A DNA stretch of 64,000 nt from contig URXX01000004.1 of NCBI GenBank assembly GCA_900551895.1, positions 83,715 through 147,714 of the forward strand. The letters run 5' to 3'. This DNA is from an uncultured Lachnospiraceae bacterium. GTDB taxonomy: Bacteria > Bacillota > Clostridia > Lachnospirales > Lachnospiraceae. Below, piece by piece: positions 1 to 9,549 of this stretch (the first letter of the stretch is position 1; each line of letters begins with the position of its first letter). Made by a program: the position numbers and the translations under genes. The notes beneath the pieces are model-generated. The model saw nothing but the letters and a program-made list of their open reading frames with translations, did no database searches and was not told the DNA's origin.

Positions 1-684
1 TATTATGATACGGTGAGAGCGAAAGTCAAATCGGAAAAGGGTGCAATTCACGAGGAATATTATTCTGATTATGCCAGAGTGATTATTGCCTTAAATGCGA
101 TAGGAAAAGATCCGACAGATGTGGAAGGGTATGATATAACAAAGCCACTGGAAGAGTATGATGAATTGACTCGGCAGGGAGTGAATGCGGTTGCATATAC
201 GCTTGTGGCAGCGAATGAAAGCGGTATTCTTTTGGAACATGAACAGAAGTACATAGAATTTCTTGTGAAAGAAATGGAAGTTATGCTATCTGAACAGAAA
301 GAAGCATATATAGATTACATTGCAATGGGACTTTTAGGACTATCTTTTTATCGGGATGATGATTCGGTAAAGAATGTGACGGAAGAGGGCATAAAATATT
401 TATCAGAAATGCAGCAGGATAACGGAACAATGGGAAACTGTGAAACTACTTCCGAGACAATCATTGCATTGACAGAATTGGGAGTAGATGTATTTTCAGA
501 TAAACGATTTATAAAGAAGAAAAGTCTCGGAGAGAGTTTAATGAATTATCAGGCGGAAGACGGAGCATTTCTTCATATGGAAGACGGAGAAAAGGCAAAT
601 GAAATGGCTACGGAGAAAGCGTTGCTGGCTCTGTGCAGTATGAAAAAAATGGAAAAGGGAGGACTTTATGAGAGGGAAAAATAG
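1..684 (+). CDS. Squalene-cyclase-like alpha/alpha-repeat protein, 5' end outside window
   Basis: The reading frame is open from base 1 (codons for YYDT precede the GTG at 13), so the start lies upstream and only the last 227 residues are seen. The segment has the helical repeat pattern of prenyltransferase/squalene-oxidase (terpenoid cyclase) alpha/alpha barrels: 'SDYARVIIALNAIGKDP', 'AVAYTLVAAN' and 'TSETIIALTELGVD' are the typical paired-helix units, followed by 'NYQAEDGAF'. In this context, next to a DUF4430 gene, such proteins are not terpene cyclases; the pair resembles the alpha barrel and beta domain of animal intrinsic factor/transcobalamin (family knowledge). The stop overlaps the next gene by 17 bases, so they are co-transcribed. 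Ligand and exact function are unknown. Confidence 0.75.
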   Translation, partial: YYDTVRAKVKSEKGAIHEEYYSDYARVIIALNAIGKDPTDVEGYDITKPLEEYDELTRQGVNAVAYTLVAANESGILLEHEQKYIEFLVKEMEVMLSEQKEAYIDYIAMGLLGLSFYRDDDSVKNVTEEGIKYLSEMQQDNGTMGNCETTSETIIALTELGVDVFSDKRFIKKKSLGESLMNYQAEDGAFLHMEDGEKANEMATEKALLALCSMKKMEKGGLYEREK

Positions 685-1918
685 TCTACGGCATTTTTGG
701 AAGAAATATAGGTGGTCTTTTTTAGGTGTTGTTTTAATGATAGGATTTATTTTTTTCTCGGGAATGTTTTTATCGGCTCAGGAACAGATGCATGGGAAAA
801 ATCCACTGGAAACGGAGAGTAAGGATTCTTCACGCATTGCAGTAACAGGGAAAAATTATACGTTAAACTATAAACAGGAAGAAGAGTATAAGCGTGAACA
901 GGAAAAAAGGGAGAATAAAATAAACCAACAGCCTGCCGAACCGATAGAGGAGATAAAAAGTGAAATAGAATCCGGTAAAAAAAAGCCGTCATCAATTCTT
1001 TCGGAAAATTCTTCGCAGGCACAAACAGGAGATAAAAATTCTAATGGCAATGGAAATAAAACGGAAAATGGACAGGGAAAGCCGGAAGCAGGAGGAGAGG
1101 ACGAAGAGGAAAATGGAGAAGGTGAAAGTGGTGAAAATGTAGGGGGCGAGGAGGAAGAATCAAAACTCCCTGAGATTATATGCAGTCTGACAGAAGGACA
1201 GGTGGTAAGTGGTAGCTTTTTGGGATTTACGGTACAGGCAACTACATATAAAAAAGAACCGTTAAGTTCGTTTTATGTGACGGTAAAGGTAAATGGCAAG
1301 AAGTTATACAGTTCGGGAACACAGCATAACGTGATAAGTTATAGAACTTCTCAGGAATTGCAAGACGGAAGTAATGAAATTTCCGTTACGGCAACAGATA
1401 AAGAGGGGAATACAGCTACCAAAAATTATCATGTTACGGTCAGGAAAGAAGAGGCACAGGTAGAAGGCGGAACAATGCGTGTCAAATTGCAGGCGGATGT
1501 ACTTGGATTAGGGACAATCTTTAATGAAAAAGTTGTGTTCTATGAGGGGGAAAATCTTCCTTATGTAGTGGACCGTGCGTTTAAACAAGCAGGAATAAAA
1601 TATAAGTATACGGGAACATTTGATTATGGGTTCTATTTGCAGAGAATATATAGACAAGGTATTACGAACGGATATAAAATTCCGACTCCGATTTTACAGA
1701 AACTGGAAGAAGAAAACTGCTCATGGGTTGGCTATGAAACAGATTCCCTAGGGGAGAAAGATTTTTATTACTGGTCGGGGTGGCTTTATAGAATGGACGG
1801 ATATTTTCCGGACGGGCTATCAACAATACAGGCGGAAGACGGTTCGGAGGTAGAAATTCTGTTTACGTTGAATAATGGAGCGGAATATAACGGAACATGG
1901 TTTTCCGGAAACTGGTAA
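668..1918 (+). CDS. Membrane-anchored Ig-like plus DUF4430 surface protein
   Basis: 416 residues; the ATG at 668 follows an AGGGAGG site lying inside the end of the upstream gene. One hydrophobic segment at about residues 15-34 (signal anchor), a long Lys/Glu/Asn/Gly-rich low-complexity linker (about 60-165), an Ig-like beta domain (about 168-258) and a C-terminal DUF4430 domain (about 270-416), recognisable from the 'YYWSGWLYRMDGYFPDG' and 'ILFTLNNGAEYNGTW' segments. DUF4430 is the bacterial counterpart of the C-terminal beta domain of intrinsic factor and transcobalamin. I infer an extracellular protein held at the membrane that works with the alpha/alpha-repeat protein upstream, possibly in capturing a corrinoid or another small ligand. 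No binding residue can be assigned from sequence alone. Confidence 0.8.
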   Translation: MRGKNSLRHFWKKYRWSFLGVVLMIGFIFFSGMFLSAQEQMHGKNPLETESKDSSRIAVTGKNYTLNYKQEEEYKREQEKRENKINQQPAEPIEEIKSEIESGKKKPSSILSENSSQAQTGDKNSNGNGNKTENGQGKPEAGGEDEEENGEGESGENVGGEEEESKLPEIICSLTEGQVVSGSFLGFTVQATTYKKEPLSSFYVTVKVNGKKLYSSGTQHNVISYRTSQELQDGSNEISVTATDKEGNTATKNYHVTVRKEEAQVEGGTMRVKLQADVLGLGTIFNEKVVFYEGENLPYVVDRAFKQAGIKYKYTGTFDYGFYLQRIYRQGITNGYKIPTPILQKLEEENCSWVGYETDSLGEKDFYYWSGWLYRMDGYFPDGLSTIQAEDGSEVEILFTLNNGAEYNGTWFSGNW

Positions 1919-1987
1919 TATTGAAAGGGGTGATGTGAAAAGAAGTAGAAATATGTAATATAACGGGAAAAGAAAGGAAGAAGAAAG

Positions 1988-4900
1988 ATGAAAAAGTTGA
2001 AACAAATAGCAGCAACGATTCTTGCGGTGTCCTTAATGATAACAATGTTTCCGGCAAATGTGTCGGCTAAGGAAACGGTTCGTGAGAATGTAGATACAGA
2101 ATGGTACAATTTCCGAAATAATGCGGAAAATAATGGGGTAACAGACAGACCTACTCCGATTGAAGCAAAGGAAACAATACAAAAGTGGGCAGAGAAGTAT
2201 GGAACAGGCTGGGCTGCCGCACCAACTCCTCCTTTGATTTTAGATGGGAAATTATATATAGGTGTTGCAAATCAGATTCTTGAAATTGACAAAGAGACCG
2301 GTAAAGAAATTCGTAGAAGTGATGAAATGATCGGAAATGTCGGTTATGCGATGAATCCCCTCACATATGCAGACGGCAAGTTATTTGTGCAGGTAGGAAA
2401 CGGTGCAATTCAGGCAGTTGACTATAAGACATTAAAATGTGTGTGGTATAGTGAAAAAATAGGAGGACAGACGGTTTCTCCAATCAGTTATGCGAAAATT
2501 GACGGGAAAGGCTACATTTATAGTGGTACATGGAACAGTGAAAAACGAGACGGAAGTTATATTTGTATGACAACAGATGATGAGGGAACAACGAAAGTAG
2601 AAGGGCAAACAAAAGGTGGAGGAAAGGAGAAAAAATTAACGTGGCGTTTTACTCCTTCCACAGATGATACGCAGGTAAAAAATAAAAGAGGGTTTTACTG
2701 GGCGGGTGCATATGCTACAGAAAATTATATAGCGGTAGGTTCGGATGACGGCTCTAATGAGGGCGATTATACAGCAGATGCTATATTTTATACATTAGAT
2801 TCACGTACGGGAAAAATTATTGACTCCATTTCGGGAATTAAGGGGGATATCCGTACAACGACAGTGTATGACAACGGATATTTGTATTTTGCCACAAAAG
2901 GCGGAGTTCTCTATAAGACAAAGGTAGACAGCAAAGGAAAACTGAGTGATACAAGTTCTATCGATATAGGGGCAGTGACAAATGAAAAATTAATGGCGAC
3001 AGCAGCACCGTTAGTATATGGAAATAAGATTTATATGGGAGTTTCAGGTTCGGGAGGACAGTTTGATCCTGATGCAGGACACGGATTCCGTATTATCGAT
3101 AACAGTGGTCCTCTTACACAGGATTCTATTATGTATAATCTTCCGATTGCCGGGTATCCGCAGGCGGCAGCATTGGCATCGACAGCGTATGCAGATAAAG
3201 ATTTTGACGGAAATGGAGAGGCGGACGGCAGAGTATATTTGTATTTTACATATAATGCAATGCCGGGAGGAATTTATTATTGTTATGATACAAAGGATCA
3301 AACAGAAGCGAAACCGGATCAGTATGGTGAATTATTTGTGCCGGAAAAAGATCAGCAGCAATATTGTATAAGTACTCTTTGTGCGGATAGAGAAGGAACG
3401 CTATATTATAAGAATGACAGTTGTTATTTAATGGCAGTAGAAACTAATCCGGCATACTTAAATAATATAGTGGTAAAAGGCGGAGAAAATGAAAGCATTT
3501 CATGGAATAAGGCATTCGATTCATCAAGCATGGAATATGAATTGAAAATTCCTGATACAATGAAAACGGCAAATATCACATTGGAAATGGATGAAGGTGT
3601 GACTGCCACAGTTAACGGAAGTACATATACCGGTAAAAATGAAGTGACACTTGAAGAAGGTGATACAAAAGTACAGATTGAAGTCAGCAAAACGAGAGGA
3701 GAAAAAACATATAAAAGAGTATATGTATTAAGTTTTACGAGGGTAAAGGCAATCTCCACTCTTGAGAGCATGAAGGTGGGAAATTCCAATTCCTTTTCCG
3801 GATTTTTGCAGATGACACCTGAATTTTCATCAGAAGTAACTGACTATAGAGTGGATACAACAAGACAGGAAAGTTTTTGGAGAGTTTGGTTGAAACCGAC
3901 AGATATAAATTCAAAAATTACCGTAGTTCCTGTAGAAAATGTAGATAAAATAACAACATCAGATGGAAATACTACAACTCAAGGTCATAACAGATGGAAT
4001 GTATATAAGAAGGATCAGAAAAAAACGGCTAAGATTAGAATCGATGTGTTGTCTGAAAACGGAAAGAAAACGACGAGTTATAATTTGGCTTTAGAAGTTC
4101 CTGTAAAAGTAACAGGAATTACACTTGATAAGCATAAAGCAGAATTGGATATAACAGAGAAAATGCAGTTGAATGCAAAAATAATGCCGGAGAATGCAAC
4201 GATTCAGACGGTTAAATGGTATTCATCTGATGAAACAACAGCGATTGTAGACGAAAACGGTTTTGTAACACCGAAAAAAACAGGAAATGTAGAGATTACG
4301 GTTATTTCTGATGACGGAGCAAGTATAACGGATAAATGTCAGGTTACGATTACGGACAAAGCAAAAGAAGTAGATGACTTAATTGATGCAATTGGAACAG
4401 TTACTTTGGAAAGCAAGGCTAAAATTGATATTGCAAGAGATGCTTACGAAAGTTTAACTGTTAAACAAAAAGAGAGAGTAACGAAATTGACGGTATTAGA
4501 AGAGGCAGAAAAGGAATATAATCGTTTAAATAATGAGTCTAATAAAGAAGAGGCGGATAAGGCTGCTGCAAAAGCGGTGGACGAATTGATTGAAAAAATC
4601 GGGGAAGTTACAATTGACAGCGGAACACAGATTCAGCAGGCAAGGGATGCGTTTGAAAAACTGACTCCTGAACAGAAAGCGAAAGTGGAAAAAGAAGAAA
4701 CATTGAGAGCAGCAGAAGAAAAGTATGCCAAATTGCTGTTAGAAAAAGAAAAAGAAAATGAAAAGACTTTCTTAGATACTTACAAAAATTTAACGGAATA
4801 CAGAACGGAACAGCAGGAAGAACTAAAAAGAATTATCAGCGAGGGAAAAATACAGATAGAAAAGGCGGCAGATAAAGAAGGCATAGATAGGATCGTAAAA

Positions 4901-5644
4901 GCGGTAAAGATAAAAATGGATGCTGTGAAAACAGATGCGGAATTGACGAGTCAGGAAAATGCAGAGAAAGCAGTGGAATATGTGAAAGCACAAATTGCCA
5001 ACATAGGAGAAGTTCGCTTTACTTCAAAATCGAGAGATGCGATCATGTTTGCAAGAGCTTCTTATGATAAATTAGAAAAAACGCTACAGGCAAAAGTAGA
5101 TAATTACACGGTATTGTTAAATGCGGAAGCAAAATGGAAGAAAATGGAAGAAAATGCAAAAGTAATTACTGTAGTTGATGAAAAGAGTAAAGTATCAGTT
5201 AGCGGAAAATTTATGGAAGATTTTAAACTTCATGTTGAGAAAGCGAGTGAAGAAGCAGAAACTGTTTTGAAAAAAGAGTTTGTATCAATGGGGGATAAAA
5301 TTGAAAAGTCTTCTGTTGCATATACAATTTCATACGAAGGAGGATATGTGGGAGAAATCACAGTGAAACTTCCTACGGATGCGGTTTACAGCGGAAGAAA
5401 CGTATTTGTAAAACAATTATGCGGAGATGGTTCGATAGTATCTTATGAGACAACTGTTAAAGAAAATGGTGTATCAGTGAGAACAAACACATTGGGAACT
5501 TTTATGGCAGGTGTTGAGAAGGCGGATATTCCGGCTGGAAGCGTACCTAAAACGGCAGATACTTCCCATATGATTTTTTGGCTTGGAATTTGTGTACTTA
5601 GTATGCTTGCATTGACAGTACGCAGACGTTTAAAATATAATTAA
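1988..5644 (+). CDS. Wall-anchored beta-propeller / cadherin-like / Big2 surface protein
   Basis: 1218 residues with a signal peptide (Ala-rich end near residue 27). Order of parts: PQQ-type beta-propeller blades (about 50-480; repeated 'YIG...NQILEIDKETGKEI' and 'YTLDSRTGKIID' units), two cadherin-like beta-sandwich units (about 490-580 and 585-705), a Big_2 Ig-like domain (about 710-790, 'VTGITLDKHKAELDITEKMQ'), then three or more helical repeats of the form 'ARDAYESLTVKQKERV' (about 795-1080), and a C-terminal sorting signal 'VPKTAD', hydrophobic helix and RRR tail. It is the third gene of the first cluster, 69 bases after the DUF4430 gene, and probably acts on the cell wall together with it. 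Substrate unknown. Confidence 0.8.
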   Translation: MKKLKQIAATILAVSLMITMFPANVSAKETVRENVDTEWYNFRNNAENNGVTDRPTPIEAKETIQKWAEKYGTGWAAAPTPPLILDGKLYIGVANQILEIDKETGKEIRRSDEMIGNVGYAMNPLTYADGKLFVQVGNGAIQAVDYKTLKCVWYSEKIGGQTVSPISYAKIDGKGYIYSGTWNSEKRDGSYICMTTDDEGTTKVEGQTKGGGKEKKLTWRFTPSTDDTQVKNKRGFYWAGAYATENYIAVGSDDGSNEGDYTADAIFYTLDSRTGKIIDSISGIKGDIRTTTVYDNGYLYFATKGGVLYKTKVDSKGKLSDTSSIDIGAVTNEKLMATAAPLVYGNKIYMGVSGSGGQFDPDAGHGFRIIDNSGPLTQDSIMYNLPIAGYPQAAALASTAYADKDFDGNGEADGRVYLYFTYNAMPGGIYYCYDTKDQTEAKPDQYGELFVPEKDQQQYCISTLCADREGTLYYKNDSCYLMAVETNPAYLNNIVVKGGENESISWNKAFDSSSMEYELKIPDTMKTANITLEMDEGVTATVNGSTYTGKNEVTLEEGDTKVQIEVSKTRGEKTYKRVYVLSFTRVKAISTLESMKVGNSNSFSGFLQMTPEFSSEVTDYRVDTTRQESFWRVWLKPTDINSKITVVPVENVDKITTSDGNTTTQGHNRWNVYKKDQKKTAKIRIDVLSENGKKTTSYNLALEVPVKVTGITLDKHKAELDITEKMQLNAKIMPENATIQTVKWYSSDETTAIVDENGFVTPKKTGNVEITVISDDGASITDKCQVTITDKAKEVDDLIDAIGTVTLESKAKIDIARDAYESLTVKQKERVTKLTVLEEAEKEYNRLNNESNKEEADKAAAKAVDELIEKIGEVTIDSGTQIQQARDAFEKLTPEQKAKVEKEETLRAAEEKYAKLLLEKEKENEKTFLDTYKNLTEYRTEQQEELKRIISEGKIQIEKAADKEGIDRIVKAVKIKMDAVKTDAELTSQENAEKAVEYVKAQIANIGEVRFTSKSRDAIMFARASYDKLEKTLQAKVDNYTVLLNAEAKWKKMEENAKVITVVDEKSKVSVSGKFMEDFKLHVEKASEEAETVLKKEFVSMGDKIEKSSVAYTISYEGGYVGEITVKLPTDAVYSGRNVFVKQLCGDGSIVSYETTVKENGVSVRTNTLGTFMAGVEKADIPAGSVPKTADTSHMIFWLGICVLSMLALTVRRRLKYN

Positions 5645-5651
5645 TTCAGAT

Positions 5652-5690
5652 AAAGAAAGTAACTTTTAAAAGGGTTACTTTCTTTTTGTG
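5652..5690 (+). terminator. Intrinsic terminator after the surface cluster
   Basis: A perfect 12-base stem, AAAGAAAGTAAC (5652-5663) with GTTACTTTCTTT (5674-5685), followed by T-rich sequence. It ends the first cluster and separates it from tdh-kbl. Confidence 0.9.
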
Positions 5691-5773
5691 TCTGTCCTAC
5701 AAATACATTTGCCTATGTCCGTGAAACAAGAACGGTTCAGTAAAAATGTTCGCCTGTAACGGATAAAAATTGC

Positions 5774-5802
5774 TTGAAATTTCATTGAATATAGGCTATG
5801 AT
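5774..5802 (+). promoter_or_regulatory. Probable sigma-A promoter of tdh-kbl
   Basis: TTGAAA at 5774-5779, 17-base spacer, TATGAT at 5797-5802, about 50 bases upstream of the tdh start codon. Close to consensus; predicted only. Confidence 0.6.
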
Positions 5803-5852
5803 ATTCTTAAAGAAACGGGAAAAAATACCTGAAAGAATAGGAGAAAAAAGCA

Positions 5853-6929
5853 ATGAATGATAACAAAATGTGGGCATTGGTAAAAGAAGAAGCAGCGCCG
5901 GGACTTGCTCTTAAAAGAGTTCCGATTCCTGAAGTAGGCACAAATGATGTGAAGATTAAAATTCACAAAACAGCAATTTGCGGAACAGACGTGCATATTT
6001 ATCAGTGGAACGAATGGGCACAGCACACAATCGCAATCGGACAGACGGCAGGACACGAATATGTAGGTGAAATCGTGGAAATGGGAAGCGGCGTTAAAGG
6101 GTACAAAATCGGTGATCTCGTGTCAGGAGAAGGTCACATCGTATGCGGTAAATGCCGTAACTGTTTGGAAGGACACAAAGAGAACTGCAAAGATGCAAAA
6201 GGAGTAGGTGTAAACCGTGACGGTGCATTTGCAGAATACCTTGTTATTCCGGCAGAAAATGTATGGCCGACAAATCCGGCAATTCCGGAAGAAATGTATG
6301 CAATTTTCGATCCATTCGGAAATGCGACACATACAGCACTCTCTTATGAAGTGTTGGGTGAAGATGTATTGATTACAGGCGCAGGTCCTATCGGAATTAT
6401 GGCAGCCGCAATCGCAAAATTTGCGGGTGCAAGACACGTTGTCGTTACAGATTTCAACCAGTATCGTTTGGATCTTGCAAAGAAACTGGGAGCAACAAGA
6501 ACGGTTAATCTTGCGAATGAAAAATTAACAGATGTCATGAAAGAAATCGGAATGACAGAAGGTTTTGACGTAGGTATGGAAATGTCGGGAGCGGCTGCGG
6601 GATTCCGAGATATGATTGACAATATGAAACACGGCGGTAAAATCGCAGTTCTCGGTTTACAAAGACCGGATGCACAGATTAACTGGGAAACAGTTATTTG
6701 GAACGGATTAAATATTCGTGGTATTTACGGACGTAAAGTGTGGGATACATGGTATAAGATGACAACAATGCTTCAGGCAGGACTTGATATTTCCGATATT
6801 ATTACACACAGATTGAATATCAAAGATTACAAAGCAGGTTTTGATGCGATGATTTCGGGACAGTCAGGAAAGGTTATTTTAAACTGGGAAGACTTAGATC
6901 AATTAGAGCCACAATCACAGGAAGTGTAA
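5853..6929 (+). CDS. tdh: L-threonine 3-dehydrogenase
   Basis: 358 residues, zinc-dependent medium-chain dehydrogenase that oxidises L-threonine to 2-amino-3-ketobutyrate with NAD. Visible features: catalytic zinc region 'CGTDVHIYQWNEWA', 'GHEYVG', the structural zinc cysteines in 'CGKCRNCLEGHKENC', and the Rossmann motif 'GAGPIG'. The C-terminal tail is a few residues longer than the roughly 341-residue E. coli enzyme. An AGGAG site precedes the ATG. It forms an operon with the next gene, which takes the unstable product onward, giving the classic tdh-kbl route from threonine to glycine and acetyl-CoA. Confidence 0.93.
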   Translation: MNDNKMWALVKEEAAPGLALKRVPIPEVGTNDVKIKIHKTAICGTDVHIYQWNEWAQHTIAIGQTAGHEYVGEIVEMGSGVKGYKIGDLVSGEGHIVCGKCRNCLEGHKENCKDAKGVGVNRDGAFAEYLVIPAENVWPTNPAIPEEMYAIFDPFGNATHTALSYEVLGEDVLITGAGPIGIMAAAIAKFAGARHVVVTDFNQYRLDLAKKLGATRTVNLANEKLTDVMKEIGMTEGFDVGMEMSGAAAGFRDMIDNMKHGGKIAVLGLQRPDAQINWETVIWNGLNIRGIYGRKVWDTWYKMTTMLQAGLDISDIITHRLNIKDYKAGFDAMISGQSGKVILNWEDLDQLEPQSQEV

Positions 6930-6953
6930 AATAGAGAAAGAAGGTTGACAAAA

Positions 6954-8156
6954 ATGGCACGTAAAAATGATATTTTAAGTATCTACACAAAAGAAGTAGA
7001 AGATATTAAAGCAGCAGGATTATTTAAAGGGGAAGCGCCGATTGCTTCTGCACAGGGCGCGCGCGTAAAGTTGGAAGACGGCAGAGAAGTTATCAATATG
7101 TGTGCAAATAACTATTTAGGATTAGGAGATAATCAGAGATTAATTGATGCGGCAAAGAGAACTTATGATGAAAGAGGTTACGGAGTTGCATCGGTACGTT
7201 TCATTTGCGGAACACAGGATATTCATAAACAATTGGAAAAGAAAATCTCTGATTTCTTAGGAATGGATGATACAATTCTTTACTCTTCATGTTTCGATGC
7301 AAACGGCGGATTATTTGAAACAATTTTAACAGCAGACGATGCGGTTATCAGTGATGAATTAAACCATGCTTCTATTATTGACGGTGTTCGTTTATGTAAA
7401 GCAAAACGTTTCCGTTATAAAAACAATGATATGGAAGATTTGGAAGCAAAATTAAAAGAAGCAGATGAGGCAGGGGCGAGAATTAAATTAATCGCGACAG
7501 ACGGTGTGTTCTCTATGGACGGGATTATCTGTAACTTAAAAGGTGTTTGTGATTTAGCAGATAAATATAATGCTTTAGTTATGGTAGATGACAGCCATGC
7601 CGTAGGATTTGTAGGAGCACACGGACGCGGAACTGCAGAGCATTGCGGAGTAGAAGGACGTGTAGATATTATTACAGGTACTTTAGGAAAAGCACTCGGC
7701 GGAGCGTCAGGCGGATACACAGCTGCCCGCAAAGAAATCGTTGATTTACTTCGTCAGAGAAGCCGTCCATATTTATTCTCTAACTCATTAGCGCCGGCAA
7801 TCGCAGGAGCAAGTATTGAATTATTTGATATGTTAAGTGAAAGCACAGAACTTCGTGACCACTTAGAAGAAACAACTGCTTACTATCGTAAATTGCTTGT
7901 AGATAACGGATTTGATATCATTATGGGAACACATCCTTGTGTGCCGGTTATGTTATACGATGAAGTGACAGCAGCAGAATTTGCTAAACGTATGATGGAA
8001 AAAGGCGTTTACGTTGTAGCATTCTCTTATCCGGTTGTTCCAAAAGGAAAAGCAAGAATTCGTACACAGGTATGTGCAAGCCATACAAAAGAAGATATTG
8101 ATTTCATTGTAAAATGCTTTATCGAAGTAAGAGAAGAAATGGGATTAAATAAATAA
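6954..8156 (+). CDS. kbl: Glycine C-acetyltransferase (2-amino-3-ketobutyrate CoA ligase)
   Basis: 400 residues from the ATG at 6954, chosen because the 'gaaagaagg' ribosome site ends about 9 bases before it; an in-frame TTG at 6945 is only a base from that site. PLP-dependent alpha-oxoamine synthase family: the PLP lysine lies in 'GTLGKALGGA', and 'VDDSHAVGF' holds the conserved Asp/His of the cofactor pocket. It cleaves 2-amino-3-ketobutyrate with CoA to glycine and acetyl-CoA. It lies 24 bases after tdh in the same operon. Length matches the family (about 398). Confidence 0.93.
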   Translation: MARKNDILSIYTKEVEDIKAAGLFKGEAPIASAQGARVKLEDGREVINMCANNYLGLGDNQRLIDAAKRTYDERGYGVASVRFICGTQDIHKQLEKKISDFLGMDDTILYSSCFDANGGLFETILTADDAVISDELNHASIIDGVRLCKAKRFRYKNNDMEDLEAKLKEADEAGARIKLIATDGVFSMDGIICNLKGVCDLADKYNALVMVDDSHAVGFVGAHGRGTAEHCGVEGRVDIITGTLGKALGGASGGYTAARKEIVDLLRQRSRPYLFSNSLAPAIAGASIELFDMLSESTELRDHLEETTAYYRKLLVDNGFDIIMGTHPCVPVMLYDEVTAAEFAKRMMEKGVYVVAFSYPVVPKGKARIRTQVCASHTKEDIDFIVKCFIEVREEMGLNK

Positions 8157-8165
8157 TTGTTTTAT

Positions 8166-8196
8166 AAAAGAAGAGTAGAAAATCTGCTCTTCTTTT
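8166..8196 (+). terminator. Terminator after tdh-kbl
   Basis: A perfect 10-base stem AAAAGAAGAG / CTCTTCTTTT (8166-8175 with 8187-8196), with inner AGA/TCT pairing, 9 bases after the kbl stop. Confidence 0.85.
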
Positions 8197-8238
8197 GTTA
8201 TACTGAACTGAATAGAAAAACGAAAGAGAGGAAAGTGA

Positions 8239-9489
8239 GTGGAAAAGAAAAAAATTATTCAAGTGGAAGAGAAAGTACCGTTTAAACTATTAGTGCCTCT
8301 TAGTATTCAGCATATGTTTGCTATGTTTGGAGCATCCGTACTTGTACCTTTTGTGTTTGGAATCAATCCGGCGATTGTACTGTTTATGAATGGGGTGGGT
8401 ACACTTCTTTTCATTCTTATCACAAAAGGAAAAGCACCTGCATACTTAGGTTCAAGTTTTGCTTTTCTTGCACCTGCAGGAGTTGTTATAAGTAAATTCG
8501 GTTATGAATATGCTTTGGGAGGCTTTGTGGCAGTCGGATTTTGTGGCTGTATACTGGCGTTTATTATTTACAAATTCGGTTCGGATTGGATAGATATCGT
8601 TCTTCCGCCGGCAGCTATGGGACCAGTTGTAGCATTGATTGGTTTGGAATTAGCGGGAACTGCTGCGAATAATGCGGGACTTTTGGAAGAGCATATCAAA
8701 TCGGAAAATGCAATTGTATTCTTTGTTACTTTGGGAATGGCAGTTTTCGGGTCAGTTATTTTTAAAGGATTTTTATCGGTTATCCCTATTTTAATTGCGG
8801 TAATCGCAGGATATATTTCTGCTATTGCTTGCGGAATAGTTGATTTTACAGAGGTATCAAAGGCATCCTTATTTGCTATGCCGAACTTTTCATCGCCGAA
8901 ATTTAATTTGGAAGCCGTTTTAATTATTCTGCCTGTTATTCTTGTTATTACGTCGGAACATATCGGACATCAGATTGTAACGGGAAAAATCGTAGGAAGA
9001 AATCTGTTGAAAGAACCGGGACTTCATCGCTCTTTATTTGGAGATAACTTTTCTACAATGTTATCGGGATTTATCGGTTCTGTTCCGACAACAACTTATG
9101 GGGAAAATATCGGAGTTATGGCAGTGACAGGCGTATACAGCGTATATGTTATTGCGGGGGCAGGTATCCTTTCGATTATCTGTTCGTTTATCGGCAAACT
9201 GACTGTCCTTATTCAAACAATACCGGGGGCGGTAATCGGCGGAATTTCTTTCCTGCTATATGGAATGATAGGAACATCGGGCATACGAATTTTAGTAGAC
9301 TCGAAAGTAGATTATGGAAAATCAAGAAACTTAGCGTTGACATCGGTTATTTTTGTAACCGGATTATCGGGAATTACCGTGAAATTCGGAAATGTGGAAT
9401 TAAAGGGAATGGTATTGGCGTGTGTAGTCGGAATGGCATTGAGTTTGATTTTTTACATTTTGGATAAATTTCATTTGACAAATGATTAG
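8239..9489 (+). CDS. Uracil/xanthine-type permease (NCS2 family)
   Basis: 416 residues, about 12-14 hydrophobic segments. NCS2/UraA signatures are visible: 'SIQHMFAMFGASVLVP' in TM1, 'ITSEHIGHQ' and 'TTYGENIGVMAVTGVYS' in the substrate region. GTG start with a GAGAGGAAAG site upstream. It imports a nucleobase, most likely uracil (uraA-like), by proton symport. It has its own terminator on both sides and is not linked to pyrimidine genes here, so the exact base is inferred. A single-gene transcription unit. Confidence 0.88.
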   Translation: MEKKKIIQVEEKVPFKLLVPLSIQHMFAMFGASVLVPFVFGINPAIVLFMNGVGTLLFILITKGKAPAYLGSSFAFLAPAGVVISKFGYEYALGGFVAVGFCGCILAFIIYKFGSDWIDIVLPPAAMGPVVALIGLELAGTAANNAGLLEEHIKSENAIVFFVTLGMAVFGSVIFKGFLSVIPILIAVIAGYISAIACGIVDFTEVSKASLFAMPNFSSPKFNLEAVLIILPVILVITSEHIGHQIVTGKIVGRNLLKEPGLHRSLFGDNFSTMLSGFIGSVPTTTYGENIGVMAVTGVYSVYVIAGAGILSIICSFIGKLTVLIQTIPGAVIGGISFLLYGMIGTSGIRILVDSKVDYGKSRNLALTSVIFVTGLSGITVKFGNVELKGMVLACVVGMALSLIFYILDKFHLTND

Positions 9490-9503
9490 CATATGAGAAG
9501 AAA

Positions 9504-9535
9504 TAGAGGAGTTGACTTAGGAACAACCCCTCTAT
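9504..9535. terminator. Bidirectional terminator between converging permease genes
   Basis: ATAGAGGAGTTG (9504-9515) pairs with CAACCCCTCTAT (9524-9535) with one mismatch; T/A-rich on both sides. It lies between the NCS2 permease (+) and the APC permease (-). Confidence 0.7.
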
Positions 9536-9549
9536 TATTATGTAAAAGA

